Source: Actinomycetes bacterium
GTDB taxonomy: Bacteria > Actinomycetota > Actinomycetes > Mycobacteriales > Mycobacteriaceae
Direction: 5' to 3'
Assembly (NCBI GenBank): GCA_023416315.1
Contig: JAEZIA010000295.1
Coordinates: 1 to 13,124 of the forward strand
DNA: 13,124 nucleotides
Positions 1 to 7,450 of the stretch are shown here, in pieces. Positions within the stretch are counted from its first letter, which is position 1, and each line of letters opens with the position of its first letter. Below the pieces are notes generated by a model. The model was not told the DNA's origin. It saw only the letters and a list, made by a program, of their open reading frames with translations, and searched no databases. A program made the translations under genes and the position numbers.

Positions 1-452
1 CCGAGCGCCAGCGCGGCGTTGTAGTAGTGCTGGGCGAGACTGCCGGCCTCGGGCCAGAAGTCGTTGCGCTCAGGTGACCACTCGAAGAAGCGGAACTTGA
101 CGAAATCCACCGGATGTTTGAAGGCACCCATCACGACGCCTTGAGAGAACCCGCTAGCCGAGCGGCTCTCCTTGATCTCGGTCGCCGCTTCGGCGTATCC
201 CGCTCCCAGCGCGGCGAATTCGGCGACGACCGCTGCAATAGCCGTCGTCGCCGGCCACGCGATACTGGCGCCCGCCTCCTCCAGAAAGGTCGCGACGCCG
301 GCTGCGGTCGCGTTGAGGCCGGCTTCGGCGGCGATGGCCAATACCACCTCGGCGCCTTCGACGACCTCGGCCACACCATGAACCCAGTTGATCGAAGCCG
401 AGGTGGGATCAGTCATCGCCTGATCGACGGCCTCTTTGATGGTTTGCAACAT
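1..452 (-). CDS. A4: Ala-rich hypothetical protein, C-terminus off the left edge
   Basis: I do not recognise this gene. The reading frame is open from an ATG at 452 to the window edge, giving 150 residues with no stop. The start is supported by an AGGAG ribosome binding site six bases upstream. Residues 1-25 look soluble and helical (MLQTIKEAVDQAMTD). Residues about 27-84 are very rich in Ala, Val and Gly and could form two hydrophobic or amphipathic helices (about 28-44 and 63-84) with a turn near 45-62. After about residue 95 the character changes to polar and aromatic: SASGFSQGVVMGAFKHP, then Phe/Trp-rich FRFFEWSPERNDFW, then QHYYNAALAL at the edge. No signal peptide is evident. It lies 54 bp downstream of A3 on the same strand, so it is probably the fourth gene of the leftward operon. 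Membrane interaction is a guess from composition. The existence of the gene is well supported; its function is unknown. Confidence 0.85.
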   Translation of the reverse strand, partial: MLQTIKEAVDQAMTDPTSASINWVHGVAEVVEGAEVVLAIAAEAGLNATAAGVATFLEEAGASIAWPATTAIAAVVAEFAALGAGYAEAATEIKESRSASGFSQGVVMGAFKHPVDFVKFRFFEWSPERNDFWPEAGSLAQHYYNAALAL

Positions 453-458
453 GTCGAT

Positions 459-463
459 CTCCT
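459..463 (-). promoter_or_regulatory. Ribosome binding site of A4
   Basis: The minus strand reads AGGAG, six bases before the ATG at 452. This fixes the start of the partial gene and shows that it is translated independently of A3. Confidence 0.75.
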
Positions 464-506
464 AATACTTGTTGCGTTTGACGTTGCTGTTCAACGCCGA
501 TGACGA

Positions 507-2978
507 CTAGCCAACCGGGGTGATCTGCAGCTGTGTGCCGGCGAACGACGTCCAGTCCGACCACGGCCCCGCGCCATCGGGCTCCTGATACCGGACGCGG
601 TAGGTGAACCGGGGTTGGTCGGGGCGCAGGCCCGCCACCAGGTCGGCGAAGGTGAACGGCACCGACGTGTCCGCGGAAGGTTTGTCCCGGGTGATCGTGA
701 CGGACACCGGCTCACCGTTGTCCCGTCGAATCTCACAGTCCAGCGCAAAGACTCGCGGATGTGCCGACGGGAGGTTCTCCGGGTGTGCGAGCTGGTAGCT
801 GCTCACCGTGACTGCGGTAGTCAGCGGGCTGGCCGCGGCGAGGTCATGGATCCGTTCCAACGTCTTGATCCGGTCGATGTGCAGATCGGCCTGACCGAAC
901 ACGAGCTCCGCGGCACCGACCAGCCCCGGGTCCGCTCCCTTGGTCTGCGGCACCAACCGGACCAGGACCGACCCTGGCGGCGCCGCCGGTGGCCACGGTG
1001 GTGGCCGGCGGTCGGTGTCGGCGAACAGCGTCTTCCAGGTCTCCGCGTCCACGACCCCGGTGGCCGGCAGCCCGCTCATGTCTTGAAAGGCGAGCACGAC
1101 ACCCTCCGTCTGATCACCGAAGTCGCCGTCGATTTCGATCGGGAAACCCAGTGCACTGAGGCGTGTCTGGACCGCGCGCACGTCCTCGGACACCACACCG
1201 GGGTTCTTGCGCAGCTCACCGGGAAATATCGGCGGCGACGGGAGGACGTCCTGCGGCACCAGCACCGGCGCCGGGTTGGGGCCGTTGAGTGTCAGCGTCG
1301 CAGGCGTTGCGGTCAGCGCCGTGGCGGCGACCGGTTGACCGTCGGCTCCCAGCGCGATCAGCGAACCGCCCAGAATCTGGGTGTCCAGCAGGCCGGTGGT
1401 CCGCGGCGATACCGCGGCATAGAGGTCCGGCGTCCAATCGTCGGGCCACAATTCCCGCGCGGGTAGCGGGAGCAGCGCGGTGTTCAGCAGGTCACCGGCG
1501 ATTGCGTTGAGGCTCAATCGAACCGGGACATCGACTGTGGTCGGCGGCGCGCCGTCCTCCCCCGACATCCGCAGCATGAGCCGGACACGGCCTTCCACCG
1601 CGGTGGCGGCGGTATCGGTCGGCGGGGCGAGCTGACTACACAGGAACGTGTAGAACTCCAGGGTGGCGTCCCATACCAGTTCGAAACCGTTCGGGTCGAT
1701 CCCGTCGACCGCCGAGATCGTGGCCGCCCCGAGACCGCTCAGAAACGTTGTCATGTCGAATGACGCGCCCTGGTAGCCCCCGACGACGAGTTGAGGGAAC
1801 GGCACGAATTCCGAGCGACTGATCGCGGATTGCAGCGCGAGCCGCCGTTTGGGATCCACCCACGGCACGATCCGGAACCGCACCCGCACCGAGTACCCCG
1901 CACGCGGCGAATTCGGATCCACCGGCATCTCCCGTAGCAGCACACTCATCGCCGGAGTGTTGGACGCGGTGTCGAACGCCAGCCGGTACTCGTCAGGCAC
2001 CACGTTGTAGACCGAATATGTCTGCGCTGCACGCCAATATCCGTTCACTGTCGATGCCCACACACTGCCGTCATCGCCGGCGTCGATACCGGGCAGACCG
2101 GCATAGATCGGCCGGTAGTAGGCGATGGCGGTGGGATCGAAGAAGAAGTTGATCGGCGACCAGGCGAGCGACACCTGCGTGACGGTCGGATCCGGGGTGC
2201 GCGTGATGTCGATGTACCTGGCGAGGTCGATCTGATCCGCAACCAGCGCTGTGTCGATCGGCTGGGCAGCGAGCCGGACCATCTGGGGCGACACGGCGAC
2301 CCTGGCGCGCAGGTGCGGTGGCCGTTCCCCCGGCTGAAGCTCCATGTCTCGTTCCAACCAGCGGCGAGGAATCCGGCGCACCGGCGGCCTCGGTTCGAGT
2401 GGTGCGGCGGGAGGTGAGGTGCGGTAGTGCGCCACGGCCGTCACCTGCAGCGCCGTATCCGGGCTGCGCATCGCCTTGACGATGGATTCGAGATCGACAG
2501 TCGCGGTGGCGACCAGTCGGTCGACGGCGTCCGGGCTGGGCGACGGCTCCCGGGTCACCGCGAAGGTCGGGGGCACGAAACCGGCGACGCTCGACACCAG
2601 TCGCACCGCGTAGTCCGTCACAGGAAGCAGGTTGGCATCCGTCGGTGCCTGACCGCGGACCCGGTCGATGCCGATGCGCAACTGCCAACCGTCGGCGGTG
2701 TTGTTGAACGCGACCATGGGAACCCGCGAACTTCGGTCGCGCCGGGCCAGTTCCAGCTCGGGCACGAACCAGGTTGACCCGTCGGTGGCGGTGCTGACCG
2801 TACCCGGTGCCGGGGCCGCGCCGTCGATCACCGGCGAACCGTCGATGGCGACCTCGGTCTGGCCGGTCTGGATCTGTTCGAGCAATCTGGTGGAGAACTG
2901 CGGCATCACCATCATTGTCGAGACGGGCTGTTCCGCCAGCGCTTCGACGGTGGTGGTCACCGGGGCGTCGCCGGCCAT
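507..2978 (-). CDS. A3: large beta-rich protein with a PG_binding_1-type peptidoglycan-binding domain
   Basis: The product is 823 aa. I chose the ATG at 2978, one base after the TGA of A2 (TGA-C-ATG), which implies translational coupling. A GTG at 2987, overlapping A2 by 8 bases, is an alternative. The frame stays open upstream to 3179, but that extension lies inside A2 and is a shadow. Residues 1-590 match no family I know; they look largely beta, with a Pro/Arg-rich linker near 200-235. Residues about 597-652 fit the PG_binding_1 pattern: VRAVQTRLSALGF, then DGDFGDQT, then FQDMSGLPATGVVD and a final TW..LF. A Pro-rich linker (RRPPPWPPAAPPG) follows. The last 100 residues end FTYRVRYQEPDGAGPW, which resembles the C-terminal modules of A2, B2 and B3. 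No signal peptide is present, so cell-wall contact would need an unusual export route. Binding to wall polymers is inferred from the domain. Confidence 0.93.
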   Translation of the reverse strand: MAGDAPVTTTVEALAEQPVSTMMVMPQFSTRLLEQIQTGQTEVAIDGSPVIDGAAPAPGTVSTATDGSTWFVPELELARRDRSSRVPMVAFNNTADGWQLRIGIDRVRGQAPTDANLLPVTDYAVRLVSSVAGFVPPTFAVTREPSPSPDAVDRLVATATVDLESIVKAMRSPDTALQVTAVAHYRTSPPAAPLEPRPPVRRIPRRWLERDMELQPGERPPHLRARVAVSPQMVRLAAQPIDTALVADQIDLARYIDITRTPDPTVTQVSLAWSPINFFFDPTAIAYYRPIYAGLPGIDAGDDGSVWASTVNGYWRAAQTYSVYNVVPDEYRLAFDTASNTPAMSVLLREMPVDPNSPRAGYSVRVRFRIVPWVDPKRRLALQSAISRSEFVPFPQLVVGGYQGASFDMTTFLSGLGAATISAVDGIDPNGFELVWDATLEFYTFLCSQLAPPTDTAATAVEGRVRLMLRMSGEDGAPPTTVDVPVRLSLNAIAGDLLNTALLPLPARELWPDDWTPDLYAAVSPRTTGLLDTQILGGSLIALGADGQPVAATALTATPATLTLNGPNPAPVLVPQDVLPSPPIFPGELRKNPGVVSEDVRAVQTRLSALGFPIEIDGDFGDQTEGVVLAFQDMSGLPATGVVDAETWKTLFADTDRRPPPWPPAAPPGSVLVRLVPQTKGADPGLVGAAELVFGQADLHIDRIKTLERIHDLAAASPLTTAVTVSSYQLAHPENLPSAHPRVFALDCEIRRDNGEPVSVTITRDKPSADTSVPFTFADLVAGLRPDQPRFTYRVRYQEPDGAGPWSDWTSFAGTQLQITPVG
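1023..1190 (-). other. PG_binding_1-like domain inside A3
   Basis: This encodes residues about 597-652 of A3. The pattern has a VQ..L..LGF helix, a DG.FG..T turn, a V..FQ...GL..TG helix-turn and the closing D..TW..L. These are hallmarks of the three-helix peptidoglycan-binding fold (PF01471). It is the only domain in the window I can assign to a named family. Such domains occur in wall hydrolases and also in structural or phage-tail-like proteins; no catalytic domain is visible in A3. Confidence 0.9.
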
Positions 2979-2979
2979 G

Positions 2980-5304
2980 TCAGACACCAGCTTCCAGCAC
3001 CAGCAGGGTGTCCTGGCTGGTGTTCGGACCGATGACCTGCTTGCTGCCGTCCACGTTGTACAAGGTCGTCGTGTACGTGTACGACGTGACGCTTGGGTCG
3101 GGCCGGACGATGGTCCAGGTTTGGTCGCCACCTGCAGCCGCCGTGAATTGCATGGTGTGCGTCTCTTTGTCGGGAGCATCGCTGTTCGGGTAGTCCAGTT
3201 TCACCACCACCATGCGGTACTGGGTGAGATCGAGTACGCCGGCGGTGACCGAGATCGCCAATTGCGAACTGCTGGCATCGCCCACCAGCACGGTGCCCTC
3301 CGTGCCCGGCTTCCATTGCCCCTCCGAGGTCGAACCGTCGGCGTACGCGACGTCGGCCTTGTAGCTGAACCCCCGCTTGGTCGCGTCACGCAGATTCACC
3401 GGCCAGGTCCAGGTGTCGTTGGGTGAGGTGAACACGTGGGTGCCCTCGACGTGGTAACCGGTCGCGGCGTCCTCGTATTTGGTGGACAACACAATCCGCT
3501 GGATCGGCGGAAATGCGCCCTGCGGGACGAACACGGCCTCCATCCGGTCGTTGAACGGCGCATCCAGCAGCAGGGTCGATGTCGACGCCTTGGAGTCGGT
3601 CACGTTGAGTTGGAGTCCGCTCTTCATCCGGAAGATGCAGTCATAGTGGTACTCCTTGACCTCGACACCATCGGTGTAGGTGAACCAGTTCTGGGTCGAT
3701 GCCTCCCGGGTCAGAACGAGCTTCGCCGATGCCGTCGGCAAGGCCACGCCGGGTGCCGTCAGCGAAATCTGCACCGCGTCAACGACATCCCACGGCACGG
3801 CTCCGGCCATCACGTTGACCGAGACGCAACTGAGCCGGTCGTAACCGATCATCAGGCTGCGTTCGGTGGATGGCAGCGGTCCGATCTGGCTGGGCTCAGC
3901 GGCGGCCTTGTAGTTGATCTTGCTGGTGTAGGTGTAGCCGTTCTTGGGGCTGCCGTCGGCGCCCCTGGCCAGCGGGGTGCGGAAGTAGTACACCTCGTCG
4001 CCCTTGAGGTAATCATAGGTCTCCGTCTTGGCCTTGACCCGCCCGTCACGGTCGTCGGTCTGCCGGTAGTCCACGGTGACCTGGATCGAGGCGATCGGAT
4101 CCTTCTCGAAGTCCGCGGTCACCCGGACCGGAACCTGAAGGATGTCGAAGATCGGCGTATTCAGATCTACCTCGTAGAACGACTGCTTCAGCTGCTCGGC
4201 GGTGACGATCCCCAGCAAGGAGCTGTTGGGGTACGCCGCGAACGTGCGGGTGATGTTCCCGGTAAACTGCATGTCGAACTCGGTGTCGGCAGTCTGCGAG
4301 AAGTCCTTGAGCCACAGCTGATTACCGCCGGACACCGGCTTGTTGGGGTCCTTGAAGTTCTGCATCGGGTCGGTGCCCAGTTTGGCCGGATCGAGTTGGC
4401 CGTTGACGAGCGGCTGGGCGAACATGCTCTTGAGGTAGCCCTGCGCGATATCGAGGGCCAGACCTTCGAGCTTCTTGGTCAGCTCCGGGTCGTTGGACGT
4501 GGCGATCTGGTTCTCGTCGAACTCGACGGTGAGCCCCGCACACATGTTGCGCAGGTCGTGCAGGGTGCTCACCTGCGGGTAAGTACGCACCGGCACTCCG
4601 CCGGAGGATTCCACGATGGTGGCATGGTCCTTCAACTCCTGGAACACATCGTGCGTGCTGCCGTGAATCCGGATGGAGATCGCGGGCACCCGCGCGGCGA
4701 ACTGCAGCGAGTACGCCACATGTGCAGGCAGCTTGCCGGAATCCATGCAGCCGCGGAACAGCCGCGCACCCTCCTGGCCGAGACCGATCGTGAAGGAGGC
4801 GACGTTGGACGCTGTCAGGGACGGGTGCGTCTCGTTGTCACCCGGCTTGATGAACGTGGGGCCCAACGACGAGGGCAGACAAAACTGCACGTTGCCGTCG
4901 ACCCAGGTCGGGTAGGCCAGAATCGGCTCGACCGTCAGGGCGGGCCGCCAGCCAAGGCGTACCACACCCTCGGGAGAGATCAGTGGCATCGCCAGTCCCG
5001 CTATCCCGCTGCCGCGCAGGTAATTTCGGATCGTATTCTGATCCTCCTCGGACACCGTGCACTCCACGGTGAAGTTCAATAGGCCACCTTCGGTCTCGCC
5101 TGCCGGCAACGGTGTGGTCACGCCCGCGATGAGGCTCAGATCCCGGGCAAACGCGAACAACGCCACATCGGGCTTGCCGTCGGCGCCCACCGCGGCGCGC
5201 GGCAGTTGCGGCACCATCCAGAACTTGGCCGGGTTCTCGTCGTCCTGGTAGAGGTCGACGTGCGGGACATCCGGCACCACGATCTTGTTGAAGTAGTTCA
5301 GCAT
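2980..5304 (-). CDS. A2: multi-beta-sandwich family protein, full length
   Basis: The product is 774 aa from the ATG at 5304. An ATG at 5313 would add MTA, but the GAAGGG ribosome binding site at 5315-5320 is only one base from it and ten from 5304. The family's usual beginning (ML...) also favours 5304. The N-terminal domain, about 1-400, has the three family motifs: DVPHVDLYQDDENPAKFW, GGLLNFTVECTVSEED, and HPSL..SNVASFTIGL..EGARLF. The junction motif YEVDLNTPIFDILQVPVRV lies near 380-398. Four beta modules follow at about 404-505, 506-599, 600-695 and 696-774; the last two show the YxD...YxYxxxxxNxDGS pattern clearly. It has at least six Cys, more than its relatives. No signal peptide or membrane segment is seen. 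It lies between A1 (22 bp gap) and A3 (1 bp gap). The function is unknown; a structural or binding role is inferred from the repeats. Confidence 0.95.
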   Translation of the reverse strand: MLNYFNKIVVPDVPHVDLYQDDENPAKFWMVPQLPRAAVGADGKPDVALFAFARDLSLIAGVTTPLPAGETEGGLLNFTVECTVSEEDQNTIRNYLRGSGIAGLAMPLISPEGVVRLGWRPALTVEPILAYPTWVDGNVQFCLPSSLGPTFIKPGDNETHPSLTASNVASFTIGLGQEGARLFRGCMDSGKLPAHVAYSLQFAARVPAISIRIHGSTHDVFQELKDHATIVESSGGVPVRTYPQVSTLHDLRNMCAGLTVEFDENQIATSNDPELTKKLEGLALDIAQGYLKSMFAQPLVNGQLDPAKLGTDPMQNFKDPNKPVSGGNQLWLKDFSQTADTEFDMQFTGNITRTFAAYPNSSLLGIVTAEQLKQSFYEVDLNTPIFDILQVPVRVTADFEKDPIASIQVTVDYRQTDDRDGRVKAKTETYDYLKGDEVYYFRTPLARGADGSPKNGYTYTSKINYKAAAEPSQIGPLPSTERSLMIGYDRLSCVSVNVMAGAVPWDVVDAVQISLTAPGVALPTASAKLVLTREASTQNWFTYTDGVEVKEYHYDCIFRMKSGLQLNVTDSKASTSTLLLDAPFNDRMEAVFVPQGAFPPIQRIVLSTKYEDAATGYHVEGTHVFTSPNDTWTWPVNLRDATKRGFSYKADVAYADGSTSEGQWKPGTEGTVLVGDASSSQLAISVTAGVLDLTQYRMVVVKLDYPNSDAPDKETHTMQFTAAAGGDQTWTIVRPDPSVTSYTYTTTLYNVDGSKQVIGPNTSQDTLLVLEAGV

Positions 5305-5314
5305 GGCTGTCATA

Positions 5315-5320
5315 CCCTTC
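5315..5320 (-). promoter_or_regulatory. Ribosome binding site of A2 deciding between two ATGs
   Basis: The minus strand reads GAAGGG. It is too close to the ATG at 5313 (one base) and at a long but acceptable ten bases from the ATG at 5304, so the second ATG is preferred. Confidence 0.5.
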
Positions 5321-5326
5321 TGTGTG

Positions 5327-7276
5327 TCACATTCCTTGTGGTGGAAGAACTATCGCCGCGTCTGAGCAGGTGCGGGACGGCGCTTCGGCATGCGTGCCGT
5401 CGACGTGATACACCGTCGTACTCAGCGTGTATTCCGGCTTCTCGGCGCCATTGACGGGAATGGCGATGACGGCATCGGGACCGCCGGGAGTGAGCGCGCG
5501 CGACTCGGTGACCTCGGCGCCACCCGGCCCCGGATGTCGCACGGTGATCCGGACGAGCTTGACGACGGCCGGATCCAGCAGGTCGGCGACGATTCTGACA
5601 TCCAGGCTGTCGGACGGGGGTCGTCGGACTGCCAACAACGGCGAATCCGCGGTGACGTCCGTGGTGGACATGATGGTCCCGTCGACGAATCGCGTGGTCA
5701 CCCGCCACTCATAGGTCCGGCTGGTCGGGTCGTCGATGCCGAAGCCGACGCTCCCCGTCGGGTGAGCGGTATCGAGGACAACGGTGCGCAATCGGCCGCC
5801 ATAGCGCACTTCGACTGTGTGCGAGGCGATTCCATCGAACCCGTCGGCCACCGCCAACTCGACCCGCAAGCGGTCCGGGTACGGGTCGGCGACGGCGATC
5901 TGGTGGCCGAAGCCCGGGACTGGATCGTGGTGGATGCGCCTGCCGTCGGAGAACACGTAGTCGACCGAGTATCGCCACGCGCCGTCGAAAGTTCCGGGTG
6001 CGCGGCGAACGTAGCGCGCCCCGCGGATATCGGGCGTCAGCCGCACCGACTCGCTGGTTCGCGGGATCGGCCCATCCCCCGAGTCGATGGTCACCACGAC
6101 CTGAGCGAGGTCGGTCCAGTCGACGTCCAGCGTGCTGATGTCGACGATAAGCCGTCCGACGTCGTCGAGATTGACCGTGAGGTCGCGGCCCTCACCCTGC
6201 TGCGCGGGCAACTCCAACGGCTGCGCGCTCGCTGTGAAATGGACGACGGTGCGGTACGAGTAGGTGTCGCGCAGCGCGTCATCCCAGCGGTATCGCGCAT
6301 GCAACTCCTGCGCCGGTTCGGTGAAATCCAGGGTCGTGGTTTGGCCCCCGTAGCTGAGATGGATGGTCACCGCGGCGATTCCGTCGTCGACGAACAGTGC
6401 GTTGACCCGAACCGCGACATCGAGGATTTTGAAGAGGGGGTCCCCGAGGTCGAGTTCGGTGACGAAGTCGTGATCACGGACCGGATCGAAACCCAGCACC
6501 GTGCCGGTGGCGGTCAGCGGACACGCCAGCACCGTCCGACCCTCGATCAGAATGTCGCGATCGGACACCATCGGTACCTCGTCGGTGCCGCGTGGCAGTA
6601 GTGCGTCGACGAAACTCCATCCCCACTTCATCAGCTGGTCGGAGCCCTCGGCGCCGCCGTGCGGCGGGTCCAGGATCTGCACGTCGACCGCGCCTGCGGC
6701 GGCCAGCGCGGCCACTCGCTCCGTTCCGGTCAACGTGGCTGCGTTCGGCCAGGCGGCGGCCACCGGCCCAGAGTGCACCACGATGTGCATCCGGCCCGAG
6801 CTGAGTCGGCCCAGTGCACGCGGAGTGAAATCAGCCTGTAGCAGCATCTTCCCGTCGCGCAGCGCCGCCTCCAGAACTGTGGCGGTGGGCGCGTCGACGG
6901 CGTAGTTGAACTGTGCCGCACCAAAACCGAAAAGTGACAGCGGTACCTGTTGCTTCGCGGCGCCGGCGACACCGGGTACCAGCAGGGTCGCTGTGCCCTC
7001 GGTCCACTGTGGTGGCTCAAGAGTCGCATTCGGCCCGAGCTGTGCGCGCAGGGCAGCCAGGGCGGCCGGCGGCGGGGCCAGGTCGACGGCGGCGGTGAGG
7101 ATTCCGCCGGAACCACCAGCGCCGTCGCGCCATTTGATCAGCTCCAGTGCGGCGGTGCCGTCCGGCCGCGATGCCAGGTGCGGTTCGGTCGCCACCACGA
7201 AGTACCGGCCGTCGTGTTCGTCGTCGGCGAAGGCGATCGCACCGTCCACCTGGGTCGGCCTGTCAATCCTGAGCAT
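5327..7276 (-). CDS. A1: multi-beta-sandwich family protein, first gene of the leftward operon
   Basis: The product is 649 aa from the ATG at 7276. The frame remains open upstream, with in-frame ATGs at 7312, 7345, 7378 and further up to 7492, the last of which lies inside B1. The start at 7276 gives MLRIDRPTQVDGAIAFADDE, matching the ML...DG....DD openings of the relatives. No strong ribosome binding site precedes it, so the start is less certain than the gene; ATG 7312 would add MSTPVVVVTIYS. The N-terminal domain, about 1-290, has the GG.L...V motif (GGILTAAVDL) and the FNYAV...ATVLEAAL motif. The junction FVTELDLGDPLFKILDVAVRV precedes four beta modules starting near residues 299, 390, 470 and 572. 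Modules here are shorter and more Arg/Asp-rich than in A2. No signal peptide or catalytic motif is seen. The function is unknown. Confidence 0.93.
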   Translation of the reverse strand: MLRIDRPTQVDGAIAFADDEHDGRYFVVATEPHLASRPDGTAALELIKWRDGAGGSGGILTAAVDLAPPPAALAALRAQLGPNATLEPPQWTEGTATLLVPGVAGAAKQQVPLSLFGFGAAQFNYAVDAPTATVLEAALRDGKMLLQADFTPRALGRLSSGRMHIVVHSGPVAAAWPNAATLTGTERVAALAAAGAVDVQILDPPHGGAEGSDQLMKWGWSFVDALLPRGTDEVPMVSDRDILIEGRTVLACPLTATGTVLGFDPVRDHDFVTELDLGDPLFKILDVAVRVNALFVDDGIAAVTIHLSYGGQTTTLDFTEPAQELHARYRWDDALRDTYSYRTVVHFTASAQPLELPAQQGEGRDLTVNLDDVGRLIVDISTLDVDWTDLAQVVVTIDSGDGPIPRTSESVRLTPDIRGARYVRRAPGTFDGAWRYSVDYVFSDGRRIHHDPVPGFGHQIAVADPYPDRLRVELAVADGFDGIASHTVEVRYGGRLRTVVLDTAHPTGSVGFGIDDPTSRTYEWRVTTRFVDGTIMSTTDVTADSPLLAVRRPPSDSLDVRIVADLLDPAVVKLVRITVRHPGPGGAEVTESRALTPGGPDAVIAIPVNGAEKPEYTLSTTVYHVDGTHAEAPSRTCSDAAIVLPPQGM

Positions 7277-7312
7277 GGAATAGATCGTCACCACCACAAC
7301 GGGCGTCGACAT

Positions 7313-7328
7313 GAGTAGTGCGCTACTC
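7313..7328. promoter_or_regulatory. Operator-like 16-bp palindrome, left copy
   Basis: GAGTAGTGCGCTACTC matches its own reverse complement at 14 of 16 positions. Length and symmetry suit a dimeric repressor such as a TetR-type regulator, but no regulator gene is in the window and the match to any known operator is not claimed. Confidence 0.5.
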
Positions 7329-7348
7329 GACATCGGCAATGCAATGTC

Positions 7349-7364
7349 GAGTAGCGCACTACTC
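7349..7364. promoter_or_regulatory. Operator-like 16-bp palindrome, right copy
   Basis: GAGTAGCGCACTACTC is the exact reverse complement of the left copy, with centres 36 bp apart. Two sites facing two divergent genes would allow joint control of both operons. Confidence 0.5.
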
Positions 7365-7450
7365 ATGTGGTGATCGTTCTCGTCCCATAGCGTCTCGCAA
7401 CGTAAGGGAGGCCGCAGCCAACAAGCACATGGCGTCGGGATCGAGGCGAA

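Larger units (their letters stand above)
7309..7368. repeat. Perfect 25-bp inverted repeat with a 10-base loop
   Basis: Arms at 7309-7333 and 7344-7368 are exact reverse complements over 25 of 25 bases, separated by CGGCAATGCA. Each arm itself contains a near-palindrome, so the structure is nested. As DNA it is a paired operator candidate; as RNA it would form a very stable hairpin in the leader of either operon. In-frame ATGs for A1 occur inside it (7312 and 7345), and the frame happens to read through without a stop. Confidence 0.95.
7277..7450. promoter_or_regulatory. Divergent control region between the two operons
   Basis: These 174 bp separate the first genes of the leftward and rightward trains and must contain both promoters, unless either side is transcribed from further upstream. 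The main visible structure is the 60-bp inverted repeat at 7309-7368. A weak TANNNT hexamer (TAGCGT, 7388-7393) could be a -10 element for B1, but I see no convincing -35. A GGGAGG run near 7407-7412 lies too far from the B1 start to serve it. I could not identify a leftward promoter. Confidence 0.6.

Noticed and set aside
453..506. Possible terminator hairpin between A3 and A4 (GCGTT ... AACGC)
   Set aside because: Only about five consecutive base pairs form, with a mismatch beyond them and no U-tract. A4 also has its own good ribosome binding site on the same strand.
507..2978. A3 as a peptidoglycan hydrolase
   Set aside because: Only the binding domain is recognisable; I see no amidase, glycosidase or NlpC/P60 catalytic motif and no export signal.
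2979..3179. A 67-codon upstream extension of A3
   Set aside because: It overlaps the conserved C-terminal module of A2 in another frame and is Arg/Thr/Pro-rich. The ATG one base after the A2 stop is the natural coupled start.
3436..5082. A 548-codon plus-strand open frame opposite A2
   Set aside because: It lies fully inside A2, which has family motifs and a ribosome binding site. The antisense translation is Arg/Gly/Val/His-rich and matches nothing.
7309..7368. The inverted repeat as a rho-independent terminator or insertion-sequence end
   Set aside because: There is no T-tract on either side, it lies between divergent starts rather than convergent ends, and no transposase or target duplication is visible.
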